A stretch of DNA of 64,000 nt from Pomphorhynchus laevis. Lineage: Eukaryota > Acanthocephala > Palaeacanthocephala > Echinorhynchida > Pomphorhynchidae. The position numbers were made by a program, and so were the translations under genes. Location of the stretch: contig WNNJ02000010.1 of NCBI GenBank assembly GCA_012934845.2, positions 148,887-212,886 on the forward strand, written 5' to 3'. Positions 23,540 to 32,875 of this stretch are shown piece by piece. The first letter of the stretch is position 1, and each line of letters opens with the position of its first letter. The notes below the pieces were generated by a model. It was given only the letters and a program-made list of their open reading frames with translations, searched no databases and was not told the origin of the DNA.

Positions 23540-23556
23540 GCGTGCAAAATGCACGC
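23540..23556 (-). other. 3' terminal stem-loop of LINE H
   Basis: GCGTGCA (23540-23546) and TGCACGC (23550-23556) with a 3-nt loop, just upstream of the 3' end of the element. Confidence 0.75.
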
Positions 23557-23610
23557 TTACATGACCACTAACAAACAAAAAAAAGAACATCAAAAGTCAC
23601 AGATAATTAG

Positions 23611-25563
23611 TTAATTGTTGAAATGGAATTGGATTTGGCGTTTGAAGCACGGTATAGATGTTGATTGACGGATATGAATAGGCAGTTGATTCCACAAGAG
23701 AGGAGCAGCCACAACGAAGGAGCGGAAGCCAAAAGAGGTAAAGTAGATTGGGACATGTAAAAGAAGGGAATTACGGGAACTCAGAGCACAATACATAGTA
23801 CGAGAATTGTCGAGAAAAGGAAGGTTGAGAAATGAAGGGGTATGAGAAGTTATAAGGCGAAAAGCAATGATAAGGAGACGAATTTGAACACGAAAATAGA
23901 TGGTAGGCCAATCAAGAGAAACAAGATAGTGGGATGTATGATCAAAACGACGAAGACGGAGGAGAACTCGAACGGCAGCGTTGATGATGCGTTGTAAAGG
24001 AAGAAGAGTGGATTTAGGTGAGTTGGAAAATAGACTAAGACAGTAATCAAGTCTTGAGAAAAGAAGAGAAGATATGAGAGTCATACAAGAAGGGAAATCG
24101 ATCAGTCTACGAACTTGACGGAGGTTGCGGAGTATCAAGGTAGACGGGCGTACTTTATCTCTAACGAAAGGTTTAAGTGAAAGTCGGTTGTCAAAATGGA
24201 AGCCTAGGAAAACGAGATTATCAACGATAGGAATAATTGTAGAATTTAATGATACGAAGGGAGGTTCGAAGTCGATGCGTTGAGGTAGGATCCACATAAT
24301 TTTGGATTTATCAGGATTCAGAGAAAGGCGAAGGGAAGAAAGATGATTGGAAATTGAGACAAGACAGTCGGAAGCAGAAACACTAAGATCGTGAATACGA
24401 TAAACAGGTGCATGAGCATAGATGAGAATGTCATCAGCATATTGCATAACATGGAAGTTAAATTTATGAGAAATCGAAGACAAGTCACCGAGAAGAAGAG
24501 AGAAAAGCATAGGGCCTAATACGGAGCCTTGTGGAACACCGGTCGGGATGGATGAAGGATGGGAGAGAGAAGAGTTAGAATAGACGCGAAATGTACGGTT
24601 TGACAGATATGAAGAAAACCATGATACAGTGGGTAAAGAGAAGCCATAATCATGACGAAGGCGATGTAGAAGAATCGAGTGATCGACGATGTCAAAAGCA
24701 GACGATAGATCAAGAGAAACTATGACACTACATAATTTATGATCGCGCGAGATGAGTAAGTCATTATAAACTTTAAGACAGGCAATTTCAGTAGAGTGAT
24801 TAGAGCGAAAAGCGGCTTGGAAGGGAGGAAACAAGTTAGAGGAAAAGAGATATGTATTAACTTGCTTGAGAACGAGACGCTCAAGGAGTTTAGAGAGGGT
24901 TGGGAGAAGTGAGATTGGACGGTACGAAGACGGTAGTGAGGAGTCGAGAGATTGCTTTTTGATGAGAGGACGAACAGTGGCGCATTTCCAGATGGAAGGA
25001 AATGTACGGCTACGGATGGACGAGTTGAACAATGTGGTTAGGAAGGGTGAGATAGAGGAGCAGATATTTTTAAGCAAGTGAGTGGGAATTGGGTCAGAAG
25101 GAGAGGTTTCATTAGGTAATGACAGCATAACCGAAGAAACTTCATCAGACGAAACGGGAAGAAGGTGGAATAGTTCTGGGAGGGAAGTATCTAAAGAGAA
25201 GAGTGGGTACAAGGGGGCTACGGGTAGTAGGGAAAGTAAATTAGATAGCTTAGTTTGTAGATAAGAAGAAAATTCATCAGGATTTATATTACAAGAAGTA
25301 GATGATCGTGAAAGAATTGAGTTTAAGATTTTCCAATGAGATTTAGAGTTGGAAGATGACTCGAGTTGATTTCGCCAAAAGATAGTACGTTTAGTACGTA
25401 TAAGAATAAGATGTGAACGGCGTAGAGAAAAGTAGGAATCACGGAGATTTGGAGTGAGTGAGTTGGGAGAACGTTTAAGAAAACGATTATACACACGAAA
25501 AGAGTGACGGAGTCGACGCTTAGAAAGACTACAGTCAGAATCGAACCAGGGAGCATGGCGCAA
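23611..25563 (-). CDS. LINE H ORF2, reverse transcriptase and C-terminal domain
   Basis: A 650-residue open frame: the linker (PWFDSDCSLSKRRLRHSFRV) followed by the RT. Motifs run in order: YRPISLLPTLSKLLERLVLK near 220, SLDLSSAFDIVDHSILLHRL near 284 with the first catalytic Asp, TGVPQGSVLGPMLF near 342, YADD at 375-378, RLSLNPDKSKIMWILP near 415, FLGFHFDNRLSLKPF, and a C-terminal domain (LDYCLSLFSNSPKSTLLPLQ, then VAAPLLWNQLPIHIRQSTSI) typical of CR1/L2-clade LINEs. All catalytic Asp residues are present. The RT uses nicked target DNA to copy the LINE RNA. The start shown is only the first Met after a break; the real ORF2 start is at 26511. Confidence 0.9.
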   Translation of the reverse strand: MRHAPWFDSDCSLSKRRLRHSFRVYNRFLKRSPNSLTPNLRDSYFSLRRSHLILIRTKRTIFWRNQLESSSNSKSHWKILNSILSRSSTSCNINPDEFSSYLQTKLSNLLSLLPVAPLYPLFSLDTSLPELFHLLPVSSDEVSSVMLSLPNETSPSDPIPTHLLKNICSSISPFLTTLFNSSIRSRTFPSIWKCATVRPLIKKQSLDSSLPSSYRPISLLPTLSKLLERLVLKQVNTYLFSSNLFPPFQAAFRSNHSTEIACLKVYNDLLISRDHKLCSVIVSLDLSSAFDIVDHSILLHRLRHDYGFSLPTVSWFSSYLSNRTFRVYSNSSLSHPSSIPTGVPQGSVLGPMLFSLLLGDLSSISHKFNFHVMQYADDILIYAHAPVYRIHDLSVSASDCLVSISNHLSSLRLSLNPDKSKIMWILPQRIDFEPPFVSLNSTIIPIVDNLVFLGFHFDNRLSLKPFVRDKVRPSTLILRNLRQVRRLIDFPSCMTLISSLLFSRLDYCLSLFSNSPKSTLLPLQRIINAAVRVLLRLRRFDHTSHYLVSLDWPTIYFRVQIRLLIIAFRLITSHTPSFLNLPFLDNSRTMYCALSSRNSLLLHVPIYFTSFGFRSFVVAAPLLWNQLPIHIRQSTSIPCFKRQIQFHFNN

Positions 25564-26511
25564 GCGCTGGAGCGTCGGAGTAGACTAGGCAGAAGTTTAT
25601 TGATAATAGACATAAGTTCAGAATCAAACAGGATGCAGAGATCATCGGGATATAGATTGTTGGGAGGAAGTGAAAAGAGTGAAGAATTGAGTAAGGCTGT
25701 GCAGAGAATAGGGATATCGAGAAGTTTCCAGGGTCGACTTGGTGTGGATATTGGTGGAGGCGGAGACGGAGGATGGGGACGAGTAAGAGTAAGAGTGACA
25801 AGGAAATGATCGGACAAACCGGGATCAGTAATTGACAAGGAAGTATAGTCATTGAAGCAGATAGGGACAGCAATGATGTCGAGAGCACCGCCGAGAATAT
25901 GAGTTGGGCTTGTTAAAAGTAATTTATAGTTAAAATCAGAAAAAAAGATTAGTTAAAGTGATAGAGTCAGGGTCAGCCGGGCGATCAAGACGAATGTTAA
26001 AGTCCCCGAGAACAAAAGAAGGAGTATAAGACAAGGAACAGTGAGACATAAGATCTGCAAGTTCGGTAAAGAAGATACGTGAGGGGGCAACTTAACCTGG
26101 ACGGTATACAATCACAAGTTCCAGAAGGAAAGGCGTTGATAATCTGCATATGAGTAATTCGAACGAGGTGTAACGGATGTTAACGTTAATTTTACGTAAA
26201 GACATTGGGTGACGAGCAATGGCAACTATACCGCCATGGTTAAAATCAGTAGATGTATGAGAGGCAATTGGACGATCTGATTCAACTAAAGAACAACCAG
26301 AGCGACATAGACGACGAATAGCAAGATCGTCGGAGTCACAATGCCAGGATTCGGTAATGCAGAGAATATCGATAGATAATTGATCGAAGATATTAAGGAG
26401 CAGATCAGCTTTATGAAGAATGGAGCGAGTGTTAAAAAGACTAAGACGAAAAGTATGCTTAGGAGCGAGATCGACTAGCGAAGAAGACAAGGGGGAGAGA
26501 TGGGACGCCAT
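25564..26511 (-). pseudogene. LINE H ORF2, APE-type endonuclease part (broken)
   Basis: ORF2 starts at the ATG at 26511 and runs open to 26092: TFRLSLFNTRSILHKADLL, ILCITESWHCDSDDLAIRRL, then ELVIVYRPG before a stop. Further frames carry GDFNIRLDRPA (about 26000), DIIAVPI-type sequence and DPGLSDHFLVTLTL (25838), giving the ESW, GDFN and SDH motifs of an APE-like endonuclease. About four interruptions separate this from the open RT frame, so the nuclease of this copy is dead. ORF2 overlaps the end of ORF1 by 37 bp in a different frame. Confidence 0.8.
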
Positions 26512-27851
26512 TGAATTTTTGGCCTTGTGTGTACAACGTAAAAATTTCCATTGATTTGACGTATAGATAAGGATGACTCGCCGTTTGTTTCACGTCGATG
26601 TTTCTCAATGCGAGCTAAATTGAGCTGGGCAATATTAGAAGGGGAGCGGTCAGGAAAGATACGACTAGTGGACGAAGTGGTAAGAAGTTTAAAACGTTGG
26701 GAAAGTACCAAGGATGCATGTGAACTATGTCGGAAAACAATTTTTAGGAGTGGATTACTGAGATGATTGGATTTAGTGGATTTGTTTAAACGGATCAAAG
26801 ATACAGGAGCGATATTATTGAAGAGGGATGGATTATTATCAGGAAGAATGGTTGCTAGGATAGACCTGAAAGCAGATACATCATCATCGAGGCGACATTG
26901 AGGAGAAGCAGATTCGGAAACCTTTAAATTAGATATGATAATGCATCGATCGCGCGAAGGAAAACGATTACGTAGTGGTGGACGGAAAGACCTGGTAGCA
27001 GTAGAGGCAGAAGAGCAGCTAAACGTGGGAATTACAGGGGTGCTAAGTGAAGATTTTAGATAGTTTGGAGCATGTGTGACAGGAGTGGAGTGTTGAATCG
27101 GTTGATCGGAGATGTTACTGGAGATGATTTTGACGGAAGGATGTAAATTATTGATAGGTGATACGGTTGGAGCATCTGTGACAGAAGTGGATTGTTGAAT
27201 AGGTTGAACGGAGATGTTACTGGAGATAATTTTGACAGAAGGATGTAAATTATTGAGAAGTGATACGGTAGAGGTAGAGTAAGGAGTACGTGAAGAGAAG
27301 AAAGAAGTATGCGATGTATTTAGATGTGGGGATGAATAGGAAAAATGAGGTACGAGATGAAGGCCTTTACTGTTTGCATTGTTAGGAAGATGAAGATTAT
27401 GGGAAGTTTTATCCGTAGTTAAAGGAGGAGTGTGTGTGAGAGAAGTTTCAAGAACGGGTTTCATAGATGACGAAGGAGTTAGTAAGCAAACGGATGACGA
27501 CGATAGATTGGAAGATATGTTGTCGTTTGTTGATGTTCCATGTATAACAGCGGTCTGAGTCGACTGAGAGATATCAAGTTTATTTATTGAGCACAAATCT
27601 GTTTTGTTAGCGTTCAGAACGTCTCCACCGTTTGAGTGGTCATTCTTCATTAGCTTACCTACGAGGGCAGCACAACAGAAGCCGCAGAGGAAATTCCGAT
27701 TTAAAATGTTGTCCTCGTCAGTGAAAGGAATGGCAACGTGAGTCCAAACATTGCAGTTCTTGTTGTCGCATCCAATTTGCTTTTCGATGTAAGCTTCCTT
27801 GACGGACTTGAGTTGCTGGCCGACATTTTTAGTTAGCTTTCTCTTTGCCAT
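26475..27851 (-). CDS. L2-like LINE ORF1 with PHD-like finger and RRM-like region
   Basis: An intact 458-residue ORF1. Near residues 28-63 it has a PHD-like zinc ligand pattern: IGCDNKNCNVWTHV, a short gap, then FLCGFCCAAL (CX4CX2WXH, then CX2C). Residues about 95-285 are Ser/Thr/Pro/Asn-rich and include an internal tandem repeat of about 35 residues (both copies contain NNLHPSVKIISSNIS). Residues about 300-430 look like the RRM-type region of CR1/L2 ORF1 proteins (RDRCIIISNLKVSESA, LLKIVFRHSSHASLVLSQRF, RIFPDRSPSNIAQLN). Expected role: RNA-binding chaperone of the LINE RNP. LINE J encodes the same layout. Confidence 0.75.
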   Translation of the reverse strand: MAKRKLTKNVGQQLKSVKEAYIEKQIGCDNKNCNVWTHVAIPFTDEDNILNRNFLCGFCCAALVGKLMKNDHSNGGDVLNANKTDLCSINKLDISQSTQTAVIHGTSTNDNISSNLSSSSVCLLTPSSSMKPVLETSLTHTPPLTTDKTSHNLHLPNNANSKGLHLVPHFSYSSPHLNTSHTSFFSSRTPYSTSTVSLLNNLHPSVKIISSNISVQPIQQSTSVTDAPTVSPINNLHPSVKIISSNISDQPIQHSTPVTHAPNYLKSSLSTPVIPTFSCSSASTATRSFRPPLRNRFPSRDRCIIISNLKVSESASPQCRLDDDVSAFRSILATILPDNNPSLFNNIAPVSLIRLNKSTKSNHLSNPLLKIVFRHSSHASLVLSQRFKLLTTSSTSRIFPDRSPSNIAQLNLARIEKHRRETNGESSLSIRQINGNFYVVHTRPKIQWRPISPPCLLR

Positions 27852-28034
27852 AATAAAATGTTAATTAGTTAGTTATAATCAAGAATGTTTAAACTCCGTT
27901 AGTCTGCAAGTCGTTAGTTGTAAGTAGCGAGCGGATGTCGTCGATGGTTGTCGATAATTGTCAAGCTTTGTCGATATTGTCGTGCTTTTCGAGAATAAAT
28001 AAGCTGCTTTAACCGGAATTATTTACCGTTCTTC

Positions 28035-28960
28035 TTAATAAGCTGGAGTCTGGAATGCGATGGATACACTTGAAACGACAATGTCATGTGGAACCATATC
28101 AAACGCTTTTGAAAAATCAAAAAATACTATATCAACATCAAAGCCCTTATCAACTAACGAACCCCAGCTATTCTGGGCAATCAAGAGATTAGTGATTGTT
28201 GAGCGATCCCTTCGAAATCCATGTTGATTGTTACACAATAATTTGTTGGATTCTAGATAATCGCTTAGAATGCGGTATATTATCCTTTCCAAAACTCGAC
28301 AGAATACACACGTTAGACTTATCGGGCGATAATTTATAAACTGCAGATGGATCACCTTTCTTCAAAACGGGCCTTATCAACGAAAGTTTCCAATTCATCG
28401 GGACACAACCGAAGTACAAGGAGGCGACACAAATCCAATATAGTTGTATGCCGATAACATCAGCGATATTCTTGAGAAATACCTGTGGTAAACGATCAGG
28501 ATAAATAGAACCTGACGATTTAAGCCGCTTGAGCTCTAGCACTACATCATTAACAGAAAACATGAAAACATCTGAAGAATGTTTATATTCGATGGACAGT
28601 ACGAGGCATAGGTGACGGAGGGGGATTTACGAACTCCTATGTAAAAATGTTGAGCGAAAGCATTCGCTATGTCATCATATTTATCAATGTGTAACCATCA
28701 GTATCAACAAGTGAACCAATGTGTTTATTTTTGTTGTTGAGATTAGCATAATTGAATACGGATTTAGGATTATGAATTGACATTTGAGCGATTTTCTCTT
28801 AAATTGACATTGTTTGAAGCGTTTAAGAAATGTGATCCGATTTCTGGCCTCTCTATACCTACCGTAATCAATACTATTATTAGAAAACAACTGGAATTTC
28901 ATTTTTTTAATTTTAAAGAATTTTTTATAGTGAAAGAAATTTTTTAAAAGAAAGCTACAA
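28035..28960 (-). mobile_element. CR1-like LINE fragment (RT N-terminal half)
   Basis: Minus-strand fragment of a group 3 LINE. Pieces: the pre-RT region with YREARNRITFLKRFKQCQF (28989-28684), DVVLELKRLKSSGS and VPMNWKLSLIRPVLKKGDPS (28563-28231), then YRPISLTCVFCRVLERIIYR, NQHGFRRDRSTITNLLIAQN and DVDIVFFDFSKAFDMVPHD (28355-28035), with the first catalytic Asp. It stops before the QG and YADD boxes, 170 bp from the 5' end of LINE H. Two or three frame breaks. Confidence 0.8.
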
Positions 28961-28963
28961 TTG

Positions 28964-29585
28964 GGAGGCCCAAGATCAACCGCGCACATGTATGCAAGCA
29001 GCGCTTCTCAGTTAAACGCTCTCGCTTGTCAAACCGGTGGACTAACGATTATAAGACATAACATTGTCCGAGACTTCTTAGCAAAAGAGCTAAATGACGT
29101 TGCTTGCACAGTAGTAGTGACTGAACCGCAACTAAAAACGCAGTGCAAGACAATTATGTATTTGAGAACAATACGACTACAAGACAACAAAATGACCGTC
29201 TTGACGTAGCTTGCAATGGTCTATTTGGCGATAGCACTGTGCGATCTTTAATAGATGTTTGAGTGTTCAACTACTTGGCACAGTCCAACTTGTCTGAATC
29301 GTCTGTTCCGTATATTTATCACAAAAATAGGAAAATTTCAAAATATGGCGAACGTGTTACATGTATCGAAAGAGCACAGTTTTTTTCCATTTGTCGTGTC
29401 GTCACTTGGAGGTATAAACAAATACGCTGAAATTATTTTTCGACGCATAGCATTAAAAAATCAATGAATGACAAACGGCTTTACAGCGAATGTATGAACA
29501 AAATACGAACTAGGTTAAACTTTAAGTTAGCGAAGACTGCATCGATGGTTATTAGATCTTCTCGAAAATCTGTCATTGACGATTC
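28964..29585 (+). pseudogene. Fragment of an uncharacterised retroelement-associated domain (RHN...RLDV...VFN)
   Basis: Plus-strand reading in nearly one frame. First CQTGGLTIIRHNIVRDFLAK and VACTVVVTEPQL (28961-29209), then an overlapping frame with NDRLDVACNGLFGDSTVRSL, FNYLAQSN, and a third stretch with KYGERVTCIERAQFFPFVVS and SLGGINKYAEIIFRRIALK (29255-29467), then MNDKRLYSECMNKIRTRLNF and KTASMVIRSSRKSV to about 29580. I recall this order (GG..RHN.IRD; RLDV; DVRVFN; ER.FTPLVFS..GG; tail) from invertebrate proteins found near reverse transcriptases, but no function or clear family name is known to me. The RLDV...FN spacing recalls PD-(D/E)XK nucleases; that is a guess. Two or three breaks. 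Confidence 0.5.
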
Positions 29586-29934
29586 TTAAAAATTTTTATG
29601 GACCCATTTGCGGGTAACCTGTTTGACTGTAAATTGTATAGCATCGTGCATGACTTTTTGTTTATTTTATAATAAATTCATCTCTTTCAAAAAAAATAAT
29701 TGACAACAAATTGAGCCGAGGCTCTTTACAAGTTGCTTCACAAGAAATAAAAAGAATAAGAGTCGATTTGTCCCACCATCATCAGATTAACTACTGAAAA
29801 TCCCACCATTGTCTTGAGAAGAAGGGTCATCATACAGTAGGGCGCAAATACTTTAAGCAGTAGACGAAAAAACGGTCGCACTATGAAGCGAATTCCATGA
29901 TCGTACGACTCGTTTAATAATACAATAATACAAA
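29586..29934. other. Spacer, no feature recognised
   Basis: Non-coding DNA between the RHN-domain fragment and the 3' end of LINE J. Confidence 0.4.
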
Positions 29935-29953
29935 TTTATTTAATGTGGCAAAT

Positions 29954-29970
29954 GCGTACAAGCTGTACGC
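29954..29970 (-). other. 3' terminal stem-loop of LINE J
   Basis: GCGTACA (29954-29960) with TGTACGC (29964-29970), loop agc. Compared with LINE H the fifth base pair is A-T instead of G-C, a compensated change that supports real pairing. Confidence 0.75.
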
Positions 29971-30247
29971 TTACAAGTCCACAAACAAAAATGAAAAAGT
30001 CAAGCAGATAAATTGTTAAAATGGGATCGGATTTGTCGTTTGAAGCACTGCAGGGAAGTTGATTGGCGTATATGAATGGGCAGATGATTCCACGATAGAG
30101 GAGCAGCCACCAGGAAGGAGCAGAGTCCAAAGGAGGTAGAGTAGTTTGGGACATGTAAAAGAAAGGAATTACAGGAACGCAAGGAACAGTAAACAGGACG
30201 AGAATTATCAAGAAAGGGAAGGTTGAGAAATGAAGGGGTATGAAAAG

Positions 30248-31609
30248 TTACAAGGCGGAAAGCAACGATAAGAAGACGAATTTGAACACGACAAAAAATT
30301 GTAGGCAAATCGAGAGAAGCAAGATGGTAGGATGTGAGATCAAACGACGAAGACGGAGGAGAATTCGGACAGCTGCATTGACGATGCGTTGTAGGGGAAT
30401 AAGAGTGGATTTAGGTGAGTTGGAAAATAGACTAAGACAATAATCGAGTCTAGAAAAAAGGAGAGATGATATGAGAGTCATACAAGAAGGGAAATCGATC
30501 AATCTACGAACTTGACGGAGGTTGCGGAGTATCAAGGTAGATGAGCGTACTTTATCTCTAACGAAAGGTTTAAGTGAAAGTCGGTTGTCAAAATGGAAGC
30601 CTAGGAAAACGAGATTATCAACGATAGGAAGAATTGTAGAATTTAATGATACGGAGGGAGGTTCGAAGCCGAGGCGTCGAGGTAGGATCCACATAATTTT
30701 GGATTTATCAGGATTCAGAGAAAGGCGAAGAGAAGAAAGATGATTGGAAATTGAGACAAGACAGTCGGAAGCAGAAACACTAAGATCGCGAATACGATAA
30801 ACAGGTGCATGAGCATAGATGAGAATGTCATCAGCATATTGCATAACATGGAAGTTAAATTTATGAGAAATCGAAGACAAATCACCAAGAAGAAGAGAGA
30901 AAAGTATAGGGCCTAATACGGAGCCTTGCGGAACACCGGACGGAATAGACGAAGGATGGGAGAGAGAAGAGTTAGAATATACGCGAAATGTACGGTTTGA
31001 TAGATATGAAGAAAACCATGATACAGTGGGTAAAGAGAAGCCATAATCATGACGAAGGCGATGGAGAAGAATCGAGTGATCGACGATGTCAAAAGCAGAC
31101 GATAGATCAAGAGAAACTATGACACTACATAATTTATGATCGCGCGATATGAGTAAGTCGTTATAAACTTTAAGACATGCAATTTCGGTAGAGTAATTAG
31201 AGCGAAAAGCGGCTTGGAAGGGAGGAAATAAGTTAGAGGAATAGAGATATGTATTAACTTGCTTAAGAACGAGACGCTCAAGGAGTTTAGAGAGGGTTGG
31301 GAGAAGTGAGATTGGACGGTACGAAGATGGTAGTGAAGAGTCGAGAGATTGCTTTTTGATGATAGGACGAACAGTGGCGCATTTCCAGATGGAAGGAAAT
31401 GTACAGCTACGGATGGACGAGTTGAACAATGTGGTTAGGAAGGGTAAGATAAAAGTGCAGATATTTTTAAGTAAGTGAGTGGGAATTGGGTCAGAAGGAG
31501 AGGTTTTATTAGGTAATGACAGCAGAACCGAAGAAACTTCATCAGACGAAACGGGAAGAAGGTGGAATAGTTCTGGGAGGGAAGTATTTAAAGAGAAGAG
31601 TGGGTACAA
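30248..31609 (-). CDS. LINE J ORF2, reverse transcriptase part
   Basis: A 453-residue open frame: RPIIKKQSLDSSLPSSYRPI, SLDLSSAFDIVDHSILLHRL, SGVPQGSVLGPILFSLLLGD, MQYADDILIYAHAP, LSLNPDKSKIMWILPRR and LGFHFDNRLSLKPFVRDKV. All RT signature motifs are intact and almost identical to LINE H. The frame is lost just before the C-terminal domain, which continues at 30308-29936 (LHVPNYSTSFGLCSFLVAAP). A fairly young but inactivated copy. Confidence 0.85.
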   Translation of the reverse strand: MYPLFSLNTSLPELFHLLPVSSDEVSSVLLSLPNKTSPSDPIPTHLLKNICTFILPFLTTLFNSSIRSCTFPSIWKCATVRPIIKKQSLDSSLPSSYRPISLLPTLSKLLERLVLKQVNTYLYSSNLFPPFQAAFRSNYSTEIACLKVYNDLLISRDHKLCSVIVSLDLSSAFDIVDHSILLHRLRHDYGFSLPTVSWFSSYLSNRTFRVYSNSSLSHPSSIPSGVPQGSVLGPILFSLLLGDLSSISHKFNFHVMQYADDILIYAHAPVYRIRDLSVSASDCLVSISNHLSSLRLSLNPDKSKIMWILPRRLGFEPPSVSLNSTILPIVDNLVFLGFHFDNRLSLKPFVRDKVRSSTLILRNLRQVRRLIDFPSCMTLISSLLFSRLDYCLSLFSNSPKSTLIPLQRIVNAAVRILLRLRRLISHPTILLLSICLQFFVVFKFVFLSLLSAL

Positions 31610-31719
31610 GGGGGCTATGGGTAGTAGGGAAAGTAAATTAGATAGCTTAGTTTGTAGATAAGAAGAAAATTCATCAGGATTTATATTACAAGAAGTAGAT
31701 AATCGTGAAAGAATTGAGT

Positions 31720-32796
31720 TTAAGATTTTCCAATGAGATTTAGAGTTGGAAGATGACTCGAGTTGATTTCGCCAAAAGATAGTACGTTTAGTACGTATAA
31801 GAATGAGATATGAACGGCGTTGAGAAAAGTAGGAATCACGAAGATTTGGAGTGAGTCAGTTGGGAGAACGTTTAAGAAAGCGTTTATATATACGAAAAGA
31901 GTGACGGAGTCGACGCTTAGAAAGACTACATTCAGAATCGAACCAGGGAGCATGGCGCAAGCGCTGGAGCGTCGGAGTAGACTAGGCAGAAGGTTATTGA
32001 GGATCGACGTAAGTTCAGAATCAAACAGAATGCAGAGATCATCGGGATATAGATTGTTGGGAGGAAGTGAAAAGAGTGAAGAATTGAGTAAGGCTGTGCA
32101 GAGAATTGGGATGTCGAGAAGCTTCCAGGGTCGACTTGGTGTGGATAATGGTGGAGGCGGAAAAGGAGGATGGGGACGAGTAATAGTAAGAGTGACAAGG
32201 AAATGATCGGACAAACCAGGATCAGTAATTGACAAGGAAGTAGAGTCATTGAAGCAGTTAGGACTGCAATGATGTCGAGATCACCGTCGAGGATATGAGT
32301 TCGGCTTGTTGAAAGTAATTTATAGTTAAAATCAGAAAAAAGATTAGTTAAAGTGATAGAGTCAGTCAGCCGGGCGATCAAGACGAATGTTAAAGTCACC
32401 GAGAACAAAAGGAGGAGTATAAGACAATGAACAATGATACATAAGATCTGCAAGGTCGTTAAAGAAGATACGTGAGGGGGCAACTGAACCTGGACGGTAT
32501 ACAATCACAAGTTCCAGAGGGAAAGGCGTTGATAATCTGCATATGAGTAATTCGAACGAAGCGTAACGGATGTTAACGTTGATTTTACGTAAAGACATTG
32601 GGTGACGAGCAATGGCAACAATACCGCTATGGTTAGAAGCAGTAGATGTATGATATGCAATTTGACGAGCTGATTCAACTAGAGAACAACCAGAGCGACA
32701 TAGACGACGAATAGCAAGATCGTCGGATTCACAATGCCAGGATTCGGTAATGCAGAGAATATCGATAGATAATTGATCGAAGATATCGAGAAGCAT
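31720..32796 (-). pseudogene. LINE J ORF2, endonuclease and linker pieces
   Basis: Endonuclease frame 32796-32362 (LCITESWHCESDDLAIRRLC, then VLGDFNIRLDRPAD), then overlapping frames 32504-31932 and 32235-31720 (DPGLSDHFLVTLTI). The ESW, GDFN and SDH motifs are all visible. Two or three frame changes separate them. The true ORF2 start lies in the part replaced by the inverted repeat at 32823-32857. Confidence 0.8.
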
Positions 32797-32822
32797 ATCA
32801 GCTTTATGAATAATGGAGCGAG

Positions 32823-32875
32823 TATTGAAGCTCCATTATTCATATGGAGCTTCAATATTTTCCATTATTCATATG
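32823..32875. repeat. Snap-back inverted repeat replacing the ORF1-ORF2 boundary of LINE J
   Basis: Arms TATTGAAGCTCCAT (32823-32836) and ATGGAGCTTCAATA (32844-32857), followed by a second, shorter fold (tccat...atgga, to 32875). In LINE H about 60 bp of ordinary element sequence stands here. Deletion plus fold-back filler is the simplest reading. Confidence 0.85.

Larger units (their letters stand above)
23518..27860 (-). mobile_element. LINE H, near-full-length L2-like LINE
   Basis: The best group 1 copy, minus strand, about 4.3 kb. From its 5' end: ORF1 (27851-26475, intact), ORF2 endonuclease (26511-25500, broken in about four places), RT and C-terminal domain (25563-23611, one open frame of 650 residues), a short 3' UTR with stem-loop (23540-23556), and the tail tgccacgttaaataaattattgtaaattatt. 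The intact ORF1 and RT suggest a fairly recent insertion. It is about 95 percent identical by eye to LINE J, 6.4 kb away in the same orientation. Confidence 0.85.

Noticed and set aside
24866-25809. Plus-strand frames opposite LINE H (and their equals opposite J and K)
   Set aside because: They are Arg/Glu/Gly-rich shadows of the Ser/Leu-rich minus-strand LINE frames.
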